The notes under the pieces: generated by a model
The model's database searches: none
What the model was told of the DNA's origin: nothing
Seen by the model: the letters and a program-made list of their open reading frames with translations, nothing else
Made by a program: the position numbers and the translations under genes
Shown: positions 63,933 through 64,000 of the stretch, piece after piece
Layout of the letters: each line of letters starts with the position of its first letter
Numbering within the stretch: the first letter of the stretch is position 1
Assembly (NCBI GenBank): GCA_016929595.1
Contig: JAFGIN010000193.1
Coordinates: 79,735-143,734, forward strand
Length of the DNA stretch: 64,000 bases
From: Chitinispirillaceae bacterium
GTDB lineage: Bacteria > Fibrobacterota > Chitinivibrionia > Chitinivibrionales > Chitinispirillaceae
Direction of reading: 5' to 3'

Positions 63933-64000
63933 AAAATAAAAGACCTTAAAAAAATAGCCTCTTTTTACGATAAACAGAATAGGTCAAAACAAACATCGTA

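Noticed and set aside
1..64000. CRISPR arrays, insertion sequences, rRNA genes, prophage
   Set aside because: No regularly spaced repeats, transposase, integrase, rRNA or phage structural genes were seen.

Overview
The window most likely comes from a member of the Fibrobacterota (Chitinispirillum/Chitinivibrio-like side), a Gram-negative bacterium. The strongest clue is a secreted protein with a fibro-slime domain at the left edge. A heptose pathway gene (hldE), OmpA/TSP3 proteins, lipoproteins and BamA-like barrels show an outer membrane. Most of the window looks like chromosomal housekeeping and envelope genes. The last 8 kb look accessory. This placement is inference from gene content only.

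Layout. 1-2.4 kb: fibro-slime protein (3' end off the window), then a tRNA-Gln/tRNA-Glu pair with a clear promoter and terminator. 2.4-4.4 kb: two oligopeptide/dipeptide ABC ATPases; oppD appears to start at CTG. 4.8-8.2 kb: a repeat-rich surface lipoprotein and an orphan GAF-type histidine kinase. 8.4-13.6 kb: glgC, a Ser/Thr kinase preceded by a pseudokinase, and an M29-type aminopeptidase. 13.7-19.2 kb: a broken DUF616-type glycosyltransferase gene, pyrC-pyrB-pyrR, and a dynamin-like GTPase. 19.4-21.5 kb: FxsA, a half-size TauE-like protein and a membrane-anchored TPR protein. 21.9-26.7 kb: groES-groL, grpE-dnaJ (no dnaK) and a HAMP membrane protein. 26.8-33.3 kb: a long GMP synthase with a eukaryote-like extension, hldE, and a protease-like/TolB-propeller/outer-membrane-barrel fusion.

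33.9-46.5 kb is the most interesting part. It is one long co-oriented cluster: beta-helix/TSP3/OmpA protein, barrel-TPR protein, 1236-residue TPR protein, ExbB/TolQ, two ExbD/TolR, a TonB/AgmX-like protein with an L7/L12-like N-terminal domain, and another outer-membrane protein. Together they look like a proton-driven, envelope-spanning machine related to the myxobacterial Agl/Glt gliding apparatus or to Tol/Ton systems. The function (gliding, adhesion or outer-membrane energisation) is inferred.

46.5-55.9 kb: a nucleotide-translocase-like membrane protein fused to HEAT repeats and a cyclic-nucleotide-binding domain, then a complete sugar-type ABC importer (binding protein, two permeases, ATPase) with two overlapping trailing genes. 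55.9-64 kb: remnants and surface proteins. These are a decayed propeller-repeat gene, two lipoproteins (one with an Ig domain, four DUF5018-like repeats and a kelch-like C-terminus), a beta-helix-like protein, its truncated relative, and three genes of unknown function. The last three recall the Ig-like modules linked to type VI effectors, followed by a possible immunity lipoprotein. No CRISPR array, rRNA, insertion sequence or prophage was seen.
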